DNA from: Allotamlana fucoidanivorans
Lineage (GTDB): Bacteria > Bacteroidota > Bacteroidia > Flavobacteriales > Flavobacteriaceae
Assembly: GCF_045788535.1 (NCBI RefSeq)
Contig: NZ_CP074074.1
Location: 1,240,001 to 1,304,000, forward strand
Direction: 5' to 3'
DNA length: 64,000 nt
Both the position numbers and the translations under genes were made by a program. Positions 34,573 through 44,645 of the stretch are shown one piece after another (the first letter of the stretch is position 1; each line of letters begins with the position of its first letter). The notes beneath the pieces are model-generated. The model saw only the letters and a list, made by a program, of their open reading frames with translations. It did not search any database and was not told the origin of the DNA.

Positions 34573-37500
34573 TTAAAATTGTACGTTTAGACCAAAAGAG
34601 AATGTTTTTTCAGGTGATCTTACCAAACCATTTATATATTCAGGGTCAATGTTAAAGTCGTTGGCAGTCCAAATATTTCCTAAATTTTCAGCTGAGGCAA
34701 ACAATCTAAAGTTAGTTATACCTAACTTTTCAACGACCTGTGACGGTAGGTCGTAGCCCAAGAATATTTGTCTTAATCTTATGTGGCCAGCATCTTCTAC
34801 CAAGCTATCCAAATAAGGGACGTACCAACCCCATCTGTATTGCCACTGCTCAAATTTTTGTACATATGGTGGAAGACCCAGTTCGTCATGTCTGCCTGCT
34901 AGAATAAGCTCTAAATCTTCGTGATGATTACCATCTTGTAAGAATCCACTATAATCATATGTTGGTCTTCTAAATTTATGACCAAATTTACCTACTATAC
35001 GGGTGTTCAAAGTAAAGTTCTTAAATGTAATTGTGTTATTCCATCCTAAAACAGTAGGAGCAACCCTAGTTCCCATATATTTAAGAACCTCACGACCATC
35101 TTCACCATTAACTCCAATATTTTCGTCCATACCGTATATTTTGCCATTCTGTCCTATTATTGTTGGATAAGGCTCAGGCTGTGAATCAATAGTTTGTAAA
35201 CCACCATATTCAAATGCATAAATGGGCTGATATGGATTCCCTTCAATATAATTGAAATCTGTAATGCTTCTTGGAAATATTAAAAGATCCTTTAGACTTG
35301 TAACCTCACTATCATTGTGGCTATAAACAACATTAGTAATTAGATTTAAATCTTTCGCTATTTTAATATTAGAAGATAAATTTAGTTCGATTCCTTTGTT
35401 GATCATCTCTCCAACATTGAAAGTTCCTGAGGACACACCCAAGGTAGCTGGTAAATCTATGGTGGCGATTAAATCTTTACTTTCTTTGTTGTAATAATCA
35501 ATACTGCCGTATAATGCGCTATCAAACAAGTTAAAGTCAGCACCGACATTGAAAGTATGAACTCTTTCCCATCTTAAATCAGGATTTCCAAGAGAATTTA
35601 AAGACGCGGTAAAGACATTGGTGAATGGATTTGGAGTAGCACTTAATCCAATTGTAGCTGTAGTTGATGCTGAGTTGACGATGTTCCCATTTTCACCATT
35701 AGTTACTCTAAATTTAAGAGATCTAATGGCGTCAACATCTCTTAAGAAACTTTCATTTTTGGCATTCCAACTAAATCCAACAGACCACATAGGGTTATAG
35801 CGTTGTGTTTTATCTTCAACAATGTAATTGGCTCCATCTGATCGAGCACTTCCTGACAGCGTATATCTTCTATCAAATGTATATGCTAAATTGCCAAAAT
35901 AGGACACAAATCGTCTTTGACTAATATTGAAGAAACGTCCGTCTGTAATAATACCAGTATCGCCAAATCCAGGCCATAAGGGTGTAGAGCCTTGTCTATT
36001 TAAAGGAACGGTGTAACTGTAAGTCTCAGGATCAAAGCCATAGGTATATGGTTCAGCACTTGCTTCAATAGTCCTTTTCTCTCTTTCATATCCTGCGAAT
36101 GCAGTTACAGCATGCAAGCCAAAAACCTTATTATAATTCAAAGTTGTACGATACGTAAGCGCAGAAGATTCACTTTGCCCGCCCCTAAATATGTCGCCTA
36201 CAGGAATTTCTGGCTCTCCTACCATGGCATTTGTAGGATCGTAATTAGGTTGTCCTGTACTATTCATAACTAAATATTTGACGAATGAACTTTCTGTGCC
36301 CCAATAGCTATTTGTATTTGTTTGGAATTGTTGATATGTAACACTAGGGATAAGCTCTAAGCCATCTAAAAGTTTTATATTTAGACTTCCAGTAATTCTA
36401 TAATTATTCTCTTTCGACCTAAAATTATTATTTCTTGCATCCCTTAATAGATTATAATTTAGGTTGTCATAAGGCAAATTAGTAATGGTATTTGCAAAAA
36501 ATTCCATGTATTTGGCATCGTAGGTGCCATGTCTCATAGAGGAATAAGATCCATCAGCATTAATAAGGTTTTCGTAAGGTGACATATTCTGTATATCCCC
36601 TAATGACAATCCTCTATTCTGAGCAAATGAGTTGTCCACCATACCAACTACTGTTCCACTTAACCAGTTATTGAATTCATAATCTGCATTTAGATTAATC
36701 AATAACTGATTGTTTTCATCCCCAATAAAGGCATTAGTATTGTCATTATAAACAGCAGAAAGTCTAGTATGGCTATTTTCGCCTTTAGATGATAAAGCAA
36801 TATTATATTGTTTGTTTATAGGATTGGTTAGCAAATAGCGTTCTGCATCATCAAAGCTATTAATACCTGAAAGATAGTCTATTCTTCTTGCTAACTCAGC
36901 TTGGGTTATATTACCAAAATGGGCATCAAAATATGCCCTGGCACCTAAACTATAGCTAGTATTACCACTTCTATTTACATTGGCACGATCAAATAGTGTA
37001 GAAGGTGCTGGATAATTGGCTATAAAGAAATTGTTAGCTCCCTGTCCATCTGGATCACCCCAAATAGTACTTTCCAATGCTAAGGTTGTCGCTGAGTTAG
37101 CCCTAGTTACATTTCTGTCTAAATTTATTTTAGATCTCATTTTTATAAAAGAACTTACCTCTACATTCAGACCTTTTCGCTGGCCTTTTTTCGTTACAAT
37201 AACTATTACACCATTGCCCGCTCTTGCTCCCCAAATAGAGGCAGATGCCGCATCTTTTAAAATCGTAATGCTTGCAATGTCATTTGGGTTAATGGTATCA
37301 AACCCACCATCTATGGGAAATCCATCCACTACCACTAAAGGAGCGCTATCAGATGATATGGTTCCTACTCCCCTTATTACAACATCAGAGATATCAATAT
37401 TCCCATCAGCATCTTCCACAACTTGAATACCGGGTGCTATTCCTTGCAAAATAGAACCCATTGTTTGCGTAACGGTATTGTTTAATTCTCTCGTTGGGAT

Positions 37501-38220
37501 AGTATTAAATAAACCTGTTGCACGCTCTTTGGGAATCTTTTGGTAACCTGTGCTTACCACTACTTCATCTAGTTCATTAATACTTTCTTTTAATATAAAA
37601 TCGTAACTAGTTTTATTCTCAAGAACCAAAGTTTGAGTAGTTTCATAACCGATTCCAGAAACCACAATGAATTGACCTGGATTCACTGTCAAGGTATATT
37701 TACCATCAAAATCAGTCGTGGTGCCTCTAATAATATTAACATTTTCAGTAGTAAGGTCATCTGTAATATAAACGCTTAAACCTGGCAGAGGAATACCATA
37801 TCTGTCTACGATTGTACCACTAACAGAGAATTGCTGCGTATTTATTGAAGAGGTGTTTTTCCTTATAACAATAGTATTTGTATTCGTTACATCAAAATTA
37901 TAATCACCTAGCGTTAGACTCTGCGCGAGTAAATTGTTTACTCTTACAACACCTTTGTATAATTGAACCTTAGGAGCATCTTTAAACATGTCAACTTGAT
38001 AGATAAACGTGTAATCGGTCTGTGCCATTATAAGATCGAATACTTCATCTACAGTAGCTTGCTTTGCTTCATTAATTCTAATTTTTAAATTTTGTGAGAC
38101 TACATCGTTGAACGAGAGACCAAAAAAGGTAGTACAACTTAGAAATATTAGTGTTCTCATCATGATCTTTAGGAAGTTTTTTCTTAGTCTAGAAAAAACG
38201 TTAGTTGAGTTAATTTTCAT
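34573..38220 (-). CDS. susC: SusC/RagA TonB-dependent transporter with STN domain
   Basis: 1215 residues. After the signal comes an STN (secretin/TonB N-terminal) domain (about 45-110; ATVDEVFDLIMAQTDYTFIY). Then follow a carboxypeptidase-like beta domain (FSVSGTIVDRYGIPLPGLSVYI), the plug with VVVSTGYQKIPKERATG, and a large outer-membrane barrel ending in TFSFGLNVQF. The STN domain is the part that signals to FecR-type anti-sigma factors, and a fecR gene lies just upstream. It should import a ligand with its SusD partner and report its presence to the ECF system. Confidence 0.94.
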   Translation of the reverse strand: MKINSTNVFSRLRKNFLKIMMRTLIFLSCTTFFGLSFNDVVSQNLKIRINEAKQATVDEVFDLIMAQTDYTFIYQVDMFKDAPKVQLYKGVVRVNNLLAQSLTLGDYNFDVTNTNTIVIRKNTSSINTQQFSVSGTIVDRYGIPLPGLSVYITDDLTTENVNIIRGTTTDFDGKYTLTVNPGQFIVVSGIGYETTQTLVLENKTSYDFILKESINELDEVVVSTGYQKIPKERATGLFNTIPTRELNNTVTQTMGSILQGIAPGIQVVEDADGNIDISDVVIRGVGTISSDSAPLVVVDGFPIDGGFDTINPNDIASITILKDAASASIWGARAGNGVIVIVTKKGQRKGLNVEVSSFIKMRSKINLDRNVTRANSATTLALESTIWGDPDGQGANNFFIANYPAPSTLFDRANVNRSGNTSYSLGARAYFDAHFGNITQAELARRIDYLSGINSFDDAERYLLTNPINKQYNIALSSKGENSHTRLSAVYNDNTNAFIGDENNQLLINLNADYEFNNWLSGTVVGMVDNSFAQNRGLSLGDIQNMSPYENLINADGSYSSMRHGTYDAKYMEFFANTITNLPYDNLNYNLLRDARNNNFRSKENNYRITGSLNIKLLDGLELIPSVTYQQFQTNTNSYWGTESSFVKYLVMNSTGQPNYDPTNAMVGEPEIPVGDIFRGGQSESSALTYRTTLNYNKVFGLHAVTAFAGYEREKRTIEASAEPYTYGFDPETYSYTVPLNRQGSTPLWPGFGDTGIITDGRFFNISQRRFVSYFGNLAYTFDRRYTLSGSARSDGANYIVEDKTQRYNPMWSVGFSWNAKNESFLRDVDAIRSLKFRVTNGENGNIVNSASTTATIGLSATPNPFTNVFTASLNSLGNPDLRWERVHTFNVGADFNLFDSALYGSIDYYNKESKDLIATIDLPATLGVSSGTFNVGEMINKGIELNLSSNIKIAKDLNLITNVVYSHNDSEVTSLKDLLIFPRSITDFNYIEGNPYQPIYAFEYGGLQTIDSQPEPYPTIIGQNGKIYGMDENIGVNGEDGREVLKYMGTRVAPTVLGWNNTITFKNFTLNTRIVGKFGHKFRRPTYDYSGFLQDGNHHEDLELILAGRHDELGLPPYVQKFEQWQYRWGWYVPYLDSLVEDAGHIRLRQIFLGYDLPSQVVEKLGITNFRLFASAENLGNIWTANDFNIDPEYINGLVRSPEKTFSFGLNVQF

Positions 38221-38314
38221 AAATTTGCATAGTATTAGATGGTTAATATTTAAATAATAACTGTTTAGAATAAAGGGAAGTAAGAAACACTTTGGACGGT
38301 CTATCTTTTTCCCT

Positions 38315-39484
38315 TTACTTAATTATAATTGAGTTTTCTTTAATTATATAATCATTTATATAGTTGGTGCTTTTTATCAATCTTAGGATTTCTTCTATAT
38401 CCTGATATTTGCTTAGGTTTCCCTTAAACTTTACTGTTTCGAGATCTTTATTCTCAAATGTAATAGCTACATCATACCATCTCATAAGGGTTTTCGATAT
38501 GTCTTTAAGCGATTTATGTTTGAAGGAAAAGAAACCTTTCATCCAGGCGATTTCCGAATTAATATCTACCTCAATTACGTTAATAGCTTTCTCGTTTGAA
38601 TCCAGATGTATAATAGACTGGTCATTAGGGTTTAATATAGCTTTATGGTTTTCATTTTCCACTAAAACCTTACCCTCAACCAAAGTTGTATAAACCTCAT
38701 TCTCATCCTTGTATGCACGAACGTTAAATTCAGTTCCTATAACTTCAATGCTTTGCAATGGGTTTAATACTTTAAAACTTAACCCATTATTATCACTGCT
38801 TGGTGAGACGTCAAAATAGGCTTCCCCGTACAAAAGTTCTACTTGGCGTGGAGCATTATTGGCAAACGATGTAGGGTATTTTAATTGAGATTCAGAATTT
38901 AACCACACCTTCGTACCATCACTAAGATTTAGCACAAATTGCCCACCGCGTGGAATGGTCAAATAATTAAATTCCGTTTTAGAAGAGGAGTTTTCGGCAT
39001 CTTTTTTATAAGTCAATTCTTCTCCCGTACTCGCAAAATTAATACCATTTAAACTTTCACCTTTATTAAGAACAACTTCTGTTCCATCTTCTAAGGTAAG
39101 CTTGGCTTTATCGGTGCCAATTTCAATAGAGTTTCTTATGCGATCATTATTATTAGCTGGAGAATTGAAGAGACTAGAATTATTTATTATTACTGGGAGG
39201 CCAATTAAAAGCAACAAAATGGCCGCAGCAGCAAATTGCCATCTCGGATTACTCAATTTGCGTTTGGTTGTTTTGGCTCGAATCTTCCTCCAAAGCAATT
39301 CTTTTTCAATCAGATTGATTTTTTTAGATTGCTCTACAGTTTGATTTATATGTAAATATTCCTTAAATATATTGCGATTACTTTTGCTTTCTTCAATCCA
39401 TTGCTGAAGTTGATGGGCTTCAGAGGCATTGAGCTCTCGCGCGCAATATTTAGCAATTAATATTTCTATTGTAGACTTTGTCAT
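38315..39484 (-). CDS. fecR: FecR-family anti-sigma factor
   Basis: 389 residues. An N-terminal cytoplasmic part (LIAKYCARELNASEAHQLQQWIEES) is followed by one membrane helix at about 82-99 and a periplasmic FecR domain (TIPRGGQFVLNLSDGTKVWLNSESQLKYP, VEGKVLVEN). A DUF4974-like C-terminus (KGNLSKYQDIEEIL) follows. It would hold the ECF sigma factor until SusC signals. It diverges from the sigma gene (94 bp apart) and lies upstream of susC, so it is likely the first gene of the regulated operon. Confidence 0.93.
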   Translation of the reverse strand: MTKSTIEILIAKYCARELNASEAHQLQQWIEESKSNRNIFKEYLHINQTVEQSKKINLIEKELLWRKIRAKTTKRKLSNPRWQFAAAAILLLLIGLPVIINNSSLFNSPANNNDRIRNSIEIGTDKAKLTLEDGTEVVLNKGESLNGINFASTGEELTYKKDAENSSSKTEFNYLTIPRGGQFVLNLSDGTKVWLNSESQLKYPTSFANNAPRQVELLYGEAYFDVSPSSDNNGLSFKVLNPLQSIEVIGTEFNVRAYKDENEVYTTLVEGKVLVENENHKAILNPNDQSIIHLDSNEKAINVIEVDINSEIAWMKGFFSFKHKSLKDISKTLMRWYDVAITFENKDLETVKFKGNLSKYQDIEEILRLIKSTNYINDYIIKENSIIIK

Positions 39485-39578
39485 TTTCTTATTCTTATAT
39501 TTAATACGGAGATTTTAATTAATACCCTTATCTAAAAATACTTTTTTTTAGATTTACGGCAATATCTGATTTTTAATT

Positions 39579-40208
39579 ATGGAATTAAATAAGGAAATCA
39601 TAAAAAACATAGAGCAAAGATTAAAGGAAGGCGATAAGGATGCCTTTAAAGAATTTTATGATTTGTTTTATGATAAACTATTTAATTACATAAACAGTTA
39701 TACCCATGATCATGATACCACATTAGATATACTTCAAGATAGTTTCATTAAATTATGGGATGGCAGAAAAAGTCTAAAGGCTGGAAAATCAGTAATCGGT
39801 TTATTATACAAGATTTCTTATAATGCATTTGTTGATATTCACAGAAAGAGCAAAACAGAGTTTAAAATGTTGGATACTCTGGCTTATAAAAAATCGTTGG
39901 AATTAAGCACTGATAACGAAGATGTAAAAGAAGCCAGGATCGAACAAATGATGTTGGCTATAGAAAGTTTGCCCCCCAGATGTAAAGAAATCTTTAAAAT
40001 GAGTAAAATGGAAGGCATTAAATATGTCGATATTGCTGAGACATTAAGTATTTCGGTAAAAACTGTAGAGGTTCAAATGGGAAAAGCCTTCTCAATCATA
40101 AGAGAAAAAGTTAAAAATTCTAATGTTTTTCTAATGTTAATAAACCTTATTCCTAAAGCCAAAAATTTGATTTTTAAAAGTGCTAAATTAAATAAATCAA
40201 CTTATTAA
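39579..40208 (+). CDS. ECF-type RNA polymerase sigma factor
   Basis: 209 residues. Region 2 (DAFKEFYDLFYDKLFNYINSY..LDILQDSFIKLWDGR) and region 4 (IESLPPRCKEIFKMSKMEGIKYVDIAETLSISVKTVEVQM) are both clear. It belongs to the Bacteroidota RpoE/FecI-like group that pairs with FecR. Unusually for such pairs it is divergent from fecR rather than in front of it on the same strand. A basic, hydrophobic C-terminal tail of about 25 residues extends past region 4. Confidence 0.9.
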   Translation: MELNKEIIKNIEQRLKEGDKDAFKEFYDLFYDKLFNYINSYTHDHDTTLDILQDSFIKLWDGRKSLKAGKSVIGLLYKISYNAFVDIHRKSKTEFKMLDTLAYKKSLELSTDNEDVKEARIEQMMLAIESLPPRCKEIFKMSKMEGIKYVDIAETLSISVKTVEVQMGKAFSIIREKVKNSNVFLMLINLIPKAKNLIFKSAKLNKSTY

Positions 40209-40264
40209 TAGTGAATATTTAGCCGTAACAGCTAAAGGTTTATATACACCTTATCATTAGTTTT

Positions 40265-40697
40265 TTAGTTCAATTTTGACATTCCAAATTGGTCAATTGC
40301 CTGTCTTCTAGTTTTATTGATCGAGAAAGTCAAATCAGTCCATCTTGTTCCTTCGATTCCATTAAGGATAATTCCACTTTTTGTCTTGGTTAATATAATC
40401 AGAAAATCCGCAAGATTAGAATCCTTTGCCGCTGAGCCCTTATCCGATTCTGTCATTCCGTATTCTTCGATTACCTGTGGTTGGAGGTTCTAAATACTTA
40501 AATTCCAAATCCATCTATGCGCATCCTTTAACACTTTCCAATTTAATTCCGTAATCAGTTTTTTGAACGATTATTTTAAAGTCTTTTAATTCTGGTAATA
40601 TTTGATCATTCTTCTTGAAAGAAGAATGACTCATTACTGAAATTATAAAAATTAATAATATCAGATTTGTACTTCTTTAGTATAATTTTGTTTTCAT
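40265..40697 (-). pseudogene. Broken gene with two repeated about 55-residue units
   Basis: On the minus strand from ATG 40697 a stop follows at codon 7. The frame then gives FKIIVQKTDYGIKLESVKG and, after an amber stop, MDLEFKYLE. A frameshift leads to VIEEYGMTESDKG and the last 63 codons, which contain FLIILTKTKSGIILNGIEG, WTDLTFSINK and AIDQFGMSKLN. The two halves are clearly related (f.I...KT..GI.L..i.G ... Ai..yGMt). I have seen such duplicated small proteins in Flavobacteriaceae but know no function. At least two stops and one frameshift make this a pseudogene. Confidence 0.65.
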
Positions 40698-40744
40698 AAT
40701 AATACTTTTTTCCAGTGGGTGATTATTCCAGTGCACTTACTAAA

Positions 40745-43501
40745 CTAAAGTTTGTTATTTTTTAATCTTCTTTGCTGTTCAGTATAAGGGATGCTTTCAA
40801 TAATCCAATCTTCTGCTTTATCACCTTTTAAGAAATGTCCAAACCATTGCAAGATACGCTGTTGATAATCGGTAGCATTTTTATCTTCCCTTAATCCATG
40901 ACCTTCGTTGGCATATACCAATAGTATAAATTCTCTATTAGCCCTCCTAGCCGCGTTATAATATTCTATTCCTTGAGCCCAATTTACATTCTCATCATTA
41001 TCACCAACTTCAAACAATATAGGAGTTTCCAGCTTATCTATTTGCATTACTGATGAATTTTCTATGTAATTATTGGGAGAAATATGAGGAGGTGTACCCA
41101 TGCGTTCCTGACCTACCTCAAAATGATCATTCTCTGGTCTTCCGCCAAAGGCAGGCGTAATAGCAAGATTCATACTAATTAAATTCGTTAGACCTGCTCC
41201 TGCTACGCTTGCTGCAAAAATATTGGTTTGTGTAGGCACAAAGCCAGCTTGATAACCACCCCACGAATGCCCTATTAAGCCTACTTTGTTGGAGTCTACA
41301 TAACCTAAATTTATAACTGATTGCACTGCGTTTTCTAAGGTTGTGGTGGATGAAGTCCCAGGCTGTCCTGTTATAAAATCGATATCGGGGTGAAGTACAA
41401 AATATCCATTCTGTGTCCAAATAGTAGTATTGTAGTAATCTGTTTTGGATGGCATAGAATATCTATGCAAACCTCTAGATAGTTTCTCATAAATGTAAGT
41501 AATCATGGGATATTTCTTGCCTTTAACATAATTAGCCGGATAATAGAGTATTCCTTGAGCTTCATGGCCCAGAGCATTTTTAAAAGAAATTAATTCAGCC
41601 TTTCCCCATGCATAGTCTTTTTGAAATTTGTTGGTATTACTGATTTGCAATGGGTTATTCAATTGTTTGCCAGCTAAAAAAAGGTTTGGTGATTGTTCGA
41701 ATGATTGCTTAACAAATATTAGTTTGTCTTCGTTTTTTGCTCTGCTCAATCTGCTAATAGAGGCATCTTCTAATATTAAAGTATTTACTGGTTTCCCAAT
41801 GTAACCAGAGGCATATCCAGTTTGTTTAGAGTCTTTTCCAAACAAACTATAATATAATGGCTCTTTTGTGTTTATATAATCCTCATCCCTTTCTAGACTT
41901 TGTATTCTATAAATAATGTTTTTTGAATTTCCGTCTGTTAGTTTTCTTGCTTCTAAATCGTTTACAAAAAATTGCCAAACATCAAATTCTGAATAAATAA
42001 AAAATGACTTACTATCCTTGCTCCATCCCGCAAAACCAAAAGCATTTTTTTGAGGTAAGGGATGATCGTCGTTAAAATCTATAAAATTAGCATTGATGTT
42101 ATGGGTTAAATTCTTGCTGGTCTTAGGCTTTATATCAAATAAATGAAGTTGGTCTTCATTTAGATAAACAAAAAATTGATTGTTTGGACTTACATCCCAA
42201 GTCTTTGAAATGTTTTCCAAAACTTTAGTTTTATTACCATTATCAGTATTCACTATATAGACATCGTGGGAGGGTCTACCAAACATGGCGTCAAAATCGT
42301 ATGGCGTATCATCTAGCCCTAGAATAATCTTATTGTTCTCTTGAATATTTATGCTTTCTAAAATAGAATCATTTAATTGGATGAAAGTATTCTCATCAAT
42401 ATGCCAAACAGCTTTTTTTGGGATTTCAATATCCTTCATTTTGCTTTTCTTCTGGGCGGGTATGATAACGACATCCTTACTATTCCATATCTCAAGGGCA
42501 GGAGCTTCGTAATTGGAAGTATCAATTACTGTAGAATCACTTTCTTTAAGTTTCTCTTGTGTTATTTTCTTGTTCCTATTAAATATTTCAAAATAAAGTT
42601 TATTTCCATTATCCGTTAGTTGAATGTTTTGTTCAAGTATTCTTGCGTCTGAAGGAAAATTTGAAAAATTGTTTTGATTAAAAATGTGGAATCGGGTATT
42701 CTTTTGATCTAGATTATTCCAAATCAAAAAATCTATAGTGTGGTCCTCATAGTCTTCATTCTCCGCCTTTCTTAAAACCAATAAACTATTATTTTCTTCA
42801 AACCATTTTAAATTGGAATAATCCACTTCATTTTGATCTAAAACCTGTAAAGTATTGTTAATTGTATTGAATAATTGAAGGCTATTCCCTTTTTTATCTA
42901 CTGTTTCTATATTTAATGCCAATAAATCTTTTTCAGGGTGCCATGAGAATTCCTTTACATTTCCCAAGGTAATATTCTTTTTGGAAATTATATCTTTTAG
43001 AATTAACGTATGAATTTTGTCCTTAACCCTTTTTACTGCAAGATAGTTACCTGAACTACTAAATTTGAAGCTTTCGTAATCTTCTAGTAATATTGAGTCT
43101 TTCGTTAGAAGGTTAATTAGTGTAGCCTTATTGGGCGTCTTATTTTCCTCTTTATTTTTCTTTTTCTTTTTCAGCTCTTTTCCTGGTGGAACATGAGTAT
43201 AATAAAACCAATTATTATTCTCACTAAATTCAGCATTGGATGAATTATTAAATTGACGCTGTTTTTTTTGTGAAATGTTATAAAGAAAAGTCGTTTTGTC
43301 TTTTTCGTTAGTGACAATCCCATAGGTTAGCCATTTGCCATCATTAGATATGATAGGCCTGCTTAATCTTTCCCATTTACCATAGTCTTCTGGAGTAATA
43401 GTTTTAATAGTATCTTGTGCTTCTAACAGAACGCAATTGGTTAATAGGAGTAATAGAATAAAATAATATTTAAAATGTTTTTTACAATTGAATTGACACA
43501 T
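40745..43501 (-). CDS. S9 family prolyl oligopeptidase-like peptidase, secreted
   Basis: About 918 residues from ATG 43501, which leads directly into a signal segment (FILLLLLTNCVLLEAQD); an in-frame ATG 12 codons upstream is possible. The N-terminal two thirds has the repeat pattern of a beta-propeller (SWHPEKDLLALNIE, KTWDVSPNNQFFVYL). The C-terminal alpha/beta hydrolase has nucleophile Ser in GLIGHSWGGYQAGF, Asp in VGDNDENVNW and His in YANEGHGLR, a full triad. It cleaves peptides in the periplasm. It stands apart from the SusCD operon but on the same strand and could process imported peptides. Confidence 0.88.
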   Translation of the reverse strand: MCQFNCKKHFKYYFILLLLLTNCVLLEAQDTIKTITPEDYGKWERLSRPIISNDGKWLTYGIVTNEKDKTTFLYNISQKKQRQFNNSSNAEFSENNNWFYYTHVPPGKELKKKKKNKEENKTPNKATLINLLTKDSILLEDYESFKFSSSGNYLAVKRVKDKIHTLILKDIISKKNITLGNVKEFSWHPEKDLLALNIETVDKKGNSLQLFNTINNTLQVLDQNEVDYSNLKWFEENNSLLVLRKAENEDYEDHTIDFLIWNNLDQKNTRFHIFNQNNFSNFPSDARILEQNIQLTDNGNKLYFEIFNRNKKITQEKLKESDSTVIDTSNYEAPALEIWNSKDVVIIPAQKKSKMKDIEIPKKAVWHIDENTFIQLNDSILESINIQENNKIILGLDDTPYDFDAMFGRPSHDVYIVNTDNGNKTKVLENISKTWDVSPNNQFFVYLNEDQLHLFDIKPKTSKNLTHNINANFIDFNDDHPLPQKNAFGFAGWSKDSKSFFIYSEFDVWQFFVNDLEARKLTDGNSKNIIYRIQSLERDEDYINTKEPLYYSLFGKDSKQTGYASGYIGKPVNTLILEDASISRLSRAKNEDKLIFVKQSFEQSPNLFLAGKQLNNPLQISNTNKFQKDYAWGKAELISFKNALGHEAQGILYYPANYVKGKKYPMITYIYEKLSRGLHRYSMPSKTDYYNTTIWTQNGYFVLHPDIDFITGQPGTSSTTTLENAVQSVINLGYVDSNKVGLIGHSWGGYQAGFVPTQTNIFAASVAGAGLTNLISMNLAITPAFGGRPENDHFEVGQERMGTPPHISPNNYIENSSVMQIDKLETPILFEVGDNDENVNWAQGIEYYNAARRANREFILLVYANEGHGLREDKNATDYQQRILQWFGHFLKGDKAEDWIIESIPYTEQQRRLKNNKL

Positions 43502-43630
43502 AATTAGAATATTTAATTTGTAGTAATATTTGACCATGACAAGCCTTCAAATAGAATTGTAGCGTCTAAACCAATAATCTATTTTGATTGTATTGATACT
43601 AGGATTTGCCCGACGAAAAAGTTTAAATAA

Positions 43631-43669
43631 AAAACTCCTAAACATAGAGTTTTAGGAGTTTTTTTAACT
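43631..43669. terminator. Bidirectional intrinsic terminator
   Basis: AAAACTCCTAAA pairs with TTTAGGAGTTTT around a short loop, with an A run on one side and a T run on the other. It ends the lipoprotein gene at 43683-44645 on the minus strand and insulates the S9 peptidase gene downstream. Confidence 0.75.
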
Positions 43670-43682
43670 TATTTAATGAAAT

Positions 43683-44645
43683 TTATCTCTCTCTGGAAAA
43701 TATATTTTCAGGCCAATTAGCACCATCAGTCCGTGTAAATCTTATCGTACCAGTTTCGTCATAGGCATCGGAATAAGTATACCAAAACTCAATGTCCATG
43801 GAGTCTCCATCTATATTAGAGATAGTCCAATGTTCTGATGCATTGCCTTCAACATAGGTTTCACCTGTCAAGAAATCAAAATATATTTTCCCAGCTGTTC
43901 CATACTTATAGTCCCATAACAAATTGTCCATACTGTAAACCTGATTACCTAAGTGAGTAATGTTTACATTTCCTGTTTTCCCAACGAAAACACCACCCCA
44001 ACTTTGAGCACCGCCACTAACTTCAATCCATTCAAAATTAAATGTGCCCTCCCATACTGGTGGCGCATAATCTTCTACTCTTACTTTCATGCCATATCGA
44101 CTTCCTTCCTTGAATGATTCTCTACTATCAAATACGCTTCCATCATCTAATTTAATAACCCAATATATTAGGAAAATATCACCTTCACGAGCCAATTGTT
44201 CTGTTCGATTGTTCTCAAAGTCATTTTGAAATAAAGCATAGACATCATTTGCGTCTAACTCCAAAGTTAATTCTCCCGATTCTGGCACCTGCTTTGTTGT
44301 TATTTTTTTTCCTGAAGTATCAAATGGCGCATTATAATTATATCCGTCTTCCTCCTCTGCCACAACATAAAAGTCTATAGCACTAAAACTACTAGCTGGC
44401 AGGGGCGATATAATTGATAAATCTAAAACTACCGTTTGATTACCCCAGTATTCTTCATTAGTTAACAAATCTGTATACCATATAAAAGTTTCCTGGTCTT
44501 CTTGTGGCATAACTGCCAAACGTGTGTTTGCCTGCCATGGTAGTTCAGAAACTTCAGCATTATCGACGTCATCACTTTCAGTACATGACAATGTAAATAA
44601 GCTTATGCAGAATAATGTGTAGATAAAAAAGGTTGATTTTTTCAT
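43683..44645 (-). CDS. Surface lipoprotein of unknown function
   Basis: 320 residues with a lipoprotein signal (Cys21 in SLFTLSCTESDDVDN; the acidic residues after the Cys suit surface export in Bacteroidota). The rest is rich in Trp, Tyr, Asp and beta-strand patterns (ELTLELDANDVYALFQ, GTFNFEWIEVSGGAQSWGG, MDIEFWYTYSDAYDETGTIRF). It recalls SusE/F-like or other outer-surface binding lipoproteins but no family can be fixed. A terminator follows it. Confidence 0.6.
   Translation of the reverse strand: MKKSTFFIYTLFCISLFTLSCTESDDVDNAEVSELPWQANTRLAVMPQEDQETFIWYTDLLTNEEYWGNQTVVLDLSIISPLPASSFSAIDFYVVAEEEDGYNYNAPFDTSGKKITTKQVPESGELTLELDANDVYALFQNDFENNRTEQLAREGDIFLIYWVIKLDDGSVFDSRESFKEGSRYGMKVRVEDYAPPVWEGTFNFEWIEVSGGAQSWGGVFVGKTGNVNITHLGNQVYSMDNLLWDYKYGTAGKIYFDFLTGETYVEGNASEHWTISNIDGDSMDIEFWYTYSDAYDETGTIRFTRTDGANWPENIFSRER

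Noticed and set aside
37016..37426. 136-codon plus-strand frame
   Set aside because: Antisense shadow of the SusC plug region, without start signals or family features.
34573..39484. Polysaccharide utilisation locus
   Set aside because: SusC/SusD are present but no glycoside hydrolase, lyase or sulfatase gene is found in the block; proteases and redox genes are found instead.
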